From an uncultured Desulfobacterium sp. (GTDB taxonomy: Bacteria; Desulfobacterota; Desulfobacteria; Desulfobacterales; Desulfobacteraceae): a DNA stretch of 6,158 bases. A model generated the notes under the pieces. It saw only the letters and a program-made list of their open reading frames with translations, made no database searches and was not told the origin of the DNA. Numbering within the stretch: position 1 is the stretch's first letter; each line of letters starts with the position of its first letter. Below, in pieces: positions 5,254-6,158 of this stretch. The DNA lies in NCBI GenBank assembly GCA_937124525.1, contig CAKZLA010000344.1, positions 1 to 6,158 on the forward strand, written 5' to 3'. The position numbers were made by a program, and so were the translations under genes.

Positions 5254-6158
5254 ATGAAGATACATGAGTACCAGGCAAAGGAGCTTTTTAGAAAGTATGA
5301 TGTGCCTGTTCCCCAGGGCCAGGTTGCTTTTTCCCGGGAAGAGGCCCTGAATGTTGCAGAACAACTGGGCGGGTATCCCGTGGTTGTCAAGGCACAAATT
5401 CATGCTGGCGGCCGTGGCAAAGGCGGTGGGGTAAAGCTTGCCCCATCCCGGGAAGAGGCAGGAAATCTTGCCGATGAAATCCTTGGAATGACACTGGTGA
5501 CCCATCAGACCGGACCCGAGGGAAGATTGGTCAAGAAAATTCTGGTGGAAGCTGGTCAGAACATTGCCAAAGAGCTTTATTTGAGCATGTTGGTGGACCG
5601 GGAAACAGCCAAGGTGGTTATCATGGCAAGCCAGGAAGGCGGCATGGACATTGAAGAGGTGGCTGCCAAAACCCCGGAAAAAATCATTAAAATTTATGTG
5701 GACCCCCTCATGGGTATCCAGAATTATCAGCTGGGCGAACTGGGATTTGGGCTTGCCATTCCAAAACCTGCCAAAAAGCAGTTTGCCGGTCTGGTGCGTC
5801 AGCTGTACACCCTTTTTGTTGCCAATGATTGTTCTCTTGTGGAGATCAATCCCCTGATTCTCACAGCAGACGATCAGGTGCTGGCTCTGGACGCCAAGGT
5901 GGACATTGATTCCAATGCCATGTTCCGCCACAAGGATCTCTTGGAATATAGAGACCTTGATGAGGAAGATCCCCAGGAAGTGGAGGCGTCAAAATTTAAC
6001 CTCAACTATGTGAATCTGGACGGTAATGTGGGCAATATCGTCAATGGGGCCGGGCTTGCCATGGCCACCATGGATATCATCAAACTTGCCGGAGCCGAAC
6101 CTGCCAACTTCATGGATGTTGGGGGCGGTGCCTCTGCGGACCAGGTGGAAAATGCCCT
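5254..6158 (+). CDS. sucC: Succinyl-CoA synthetase (ADP/GDP-forming) beta subunit, 3' end outside the window
   Basis: Beta subunit of the enzyme that interconverts succinyl-CoA and succinate with nucleotide triphosphate formation; it partners with the alpha subunit (sucD, expected just downstream but not visible). The 301 visible codons of an expected ~388 match E. coli SucC without any length change. The ATP-grasp domain opens [12 protein letters not shown]; Lys46, the glycine-rich stretch [12 protein letters not shown] (51-62) and Glu99 line the nucleotide site; Asn199 (EINP) and Asp213 are the Mg ligands; from about residue 240 the CoA-ligase domain begins, with the succinate-loop [14 protein letters not shown] (257-270, Asn264). 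ATG 5254 has AAGGA (5243-5247) with a 6-nt spacer. It follows the mutase operon and consumes its product, but has its own promoter. ATP versus GTP use cannot be read reliably from the sequence. Confidence 0.96.
   Translation, partial: MKIHEYQAKELFRKYDVPVPQGQVAFSREEALNVAEQLGGYPVVVKAQIHAGGRGKGGGVKLAPSREEAGNLADEILGMTLVTHQTGPEGRLVKKILVEAGQNIAKELYLSMLVDRETAKVVIMASQEGGMDIEEVAAKTPEKIIKIYVDPLMGIQNYQLGELGFGLAIPKPAKKQFAGLVRQLYTLFVANDCSLVEINPLILTADDQVLALDAKVDIDSNAMFRHKDLLEYRDLDEEDPQEVEASKFNLNYVNLDGNVGNIVNGAGLAMATMDIIKLAGAEPANFMDVGGGASADQVENA

Noticed and set aside
5122..5931. 269-codon open frame on the minus strand across sucC
   Set aside because: It lies antisense to a sucC reading frame with every expected active-site residue in place. 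Its translation resembles no family I know, so it is a shadow of the + strand gene.

Overview
The window carries most of a methylmalonyl-CoA/succinate module, with every convincing gene on the + strand: a TetR-family regulator (216-845), methylmalonyl-CoA epimerase (1029-1433), a single-chain B12-dependent methylmalonyl-CoA mutase (1617-3740), its G-protein chaperone MeaB (3740-4720), and the first 301 codons of the succinyl-CoA synthetase beta subunit gene sucC (from 5254, cut by the window end). Together they convert (S)-methylmalonyl-CoA to (R)-methylmalonyl-CoA to succinyl-CoA to succinate with nucleotide triphosphate formation, or run in reverse towards propionate. The carboxylase or transcarboxylase that links propionyl-CoA to this module is not in the window.

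The moderate G+C content, the codon use, the single-chain mutase with its own MeaB, and succinyl-CoA synthetase next to them suggest a propionate-metabolising anaerobe, most likely a sulfate-reducing member of the Desulfobacterota (Desulfobacterium/Desulfobacter-like). The lineage is an inference; the sequence holds no marker gene that proves it.

Layout: 1-215 is AT-rich, with several T runs, one possible 27-codon ORF with a good Shine-Dalgarno sequence, and an 18-bp near-palindrome just before the tetR ribosome site. 846-1028 and 1434-1616 are two gaps of 183 bp flanking mce. Mutase and meaB are fused translationally by a TGATG stop/start overlap. The 533-bp gap 4721-5253 is the least ordinary part. 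Its left half holds hairpins and a family of diverged GGGCAAACCAAG-like repeats. Its right half holds the best promoter of the window (TTGACA, 17 bp, TATAAG) with a perfect 18-bp palindrome laid over it, followed by a leader of about 200 nt with three inverted repeats before sucC.

No new enzyme system, mobile element, CRISPR array or RNA gene was found. The enzymes are canonical, with active-site residues intact. The candidates for undescribed biology are regulatory: the sucC operator and leader, and a shared palindrome core (ATGAAA-N2-TTTYAT) in front of both the tetR-type gene and sucC, which would link the regulator to the pathway.
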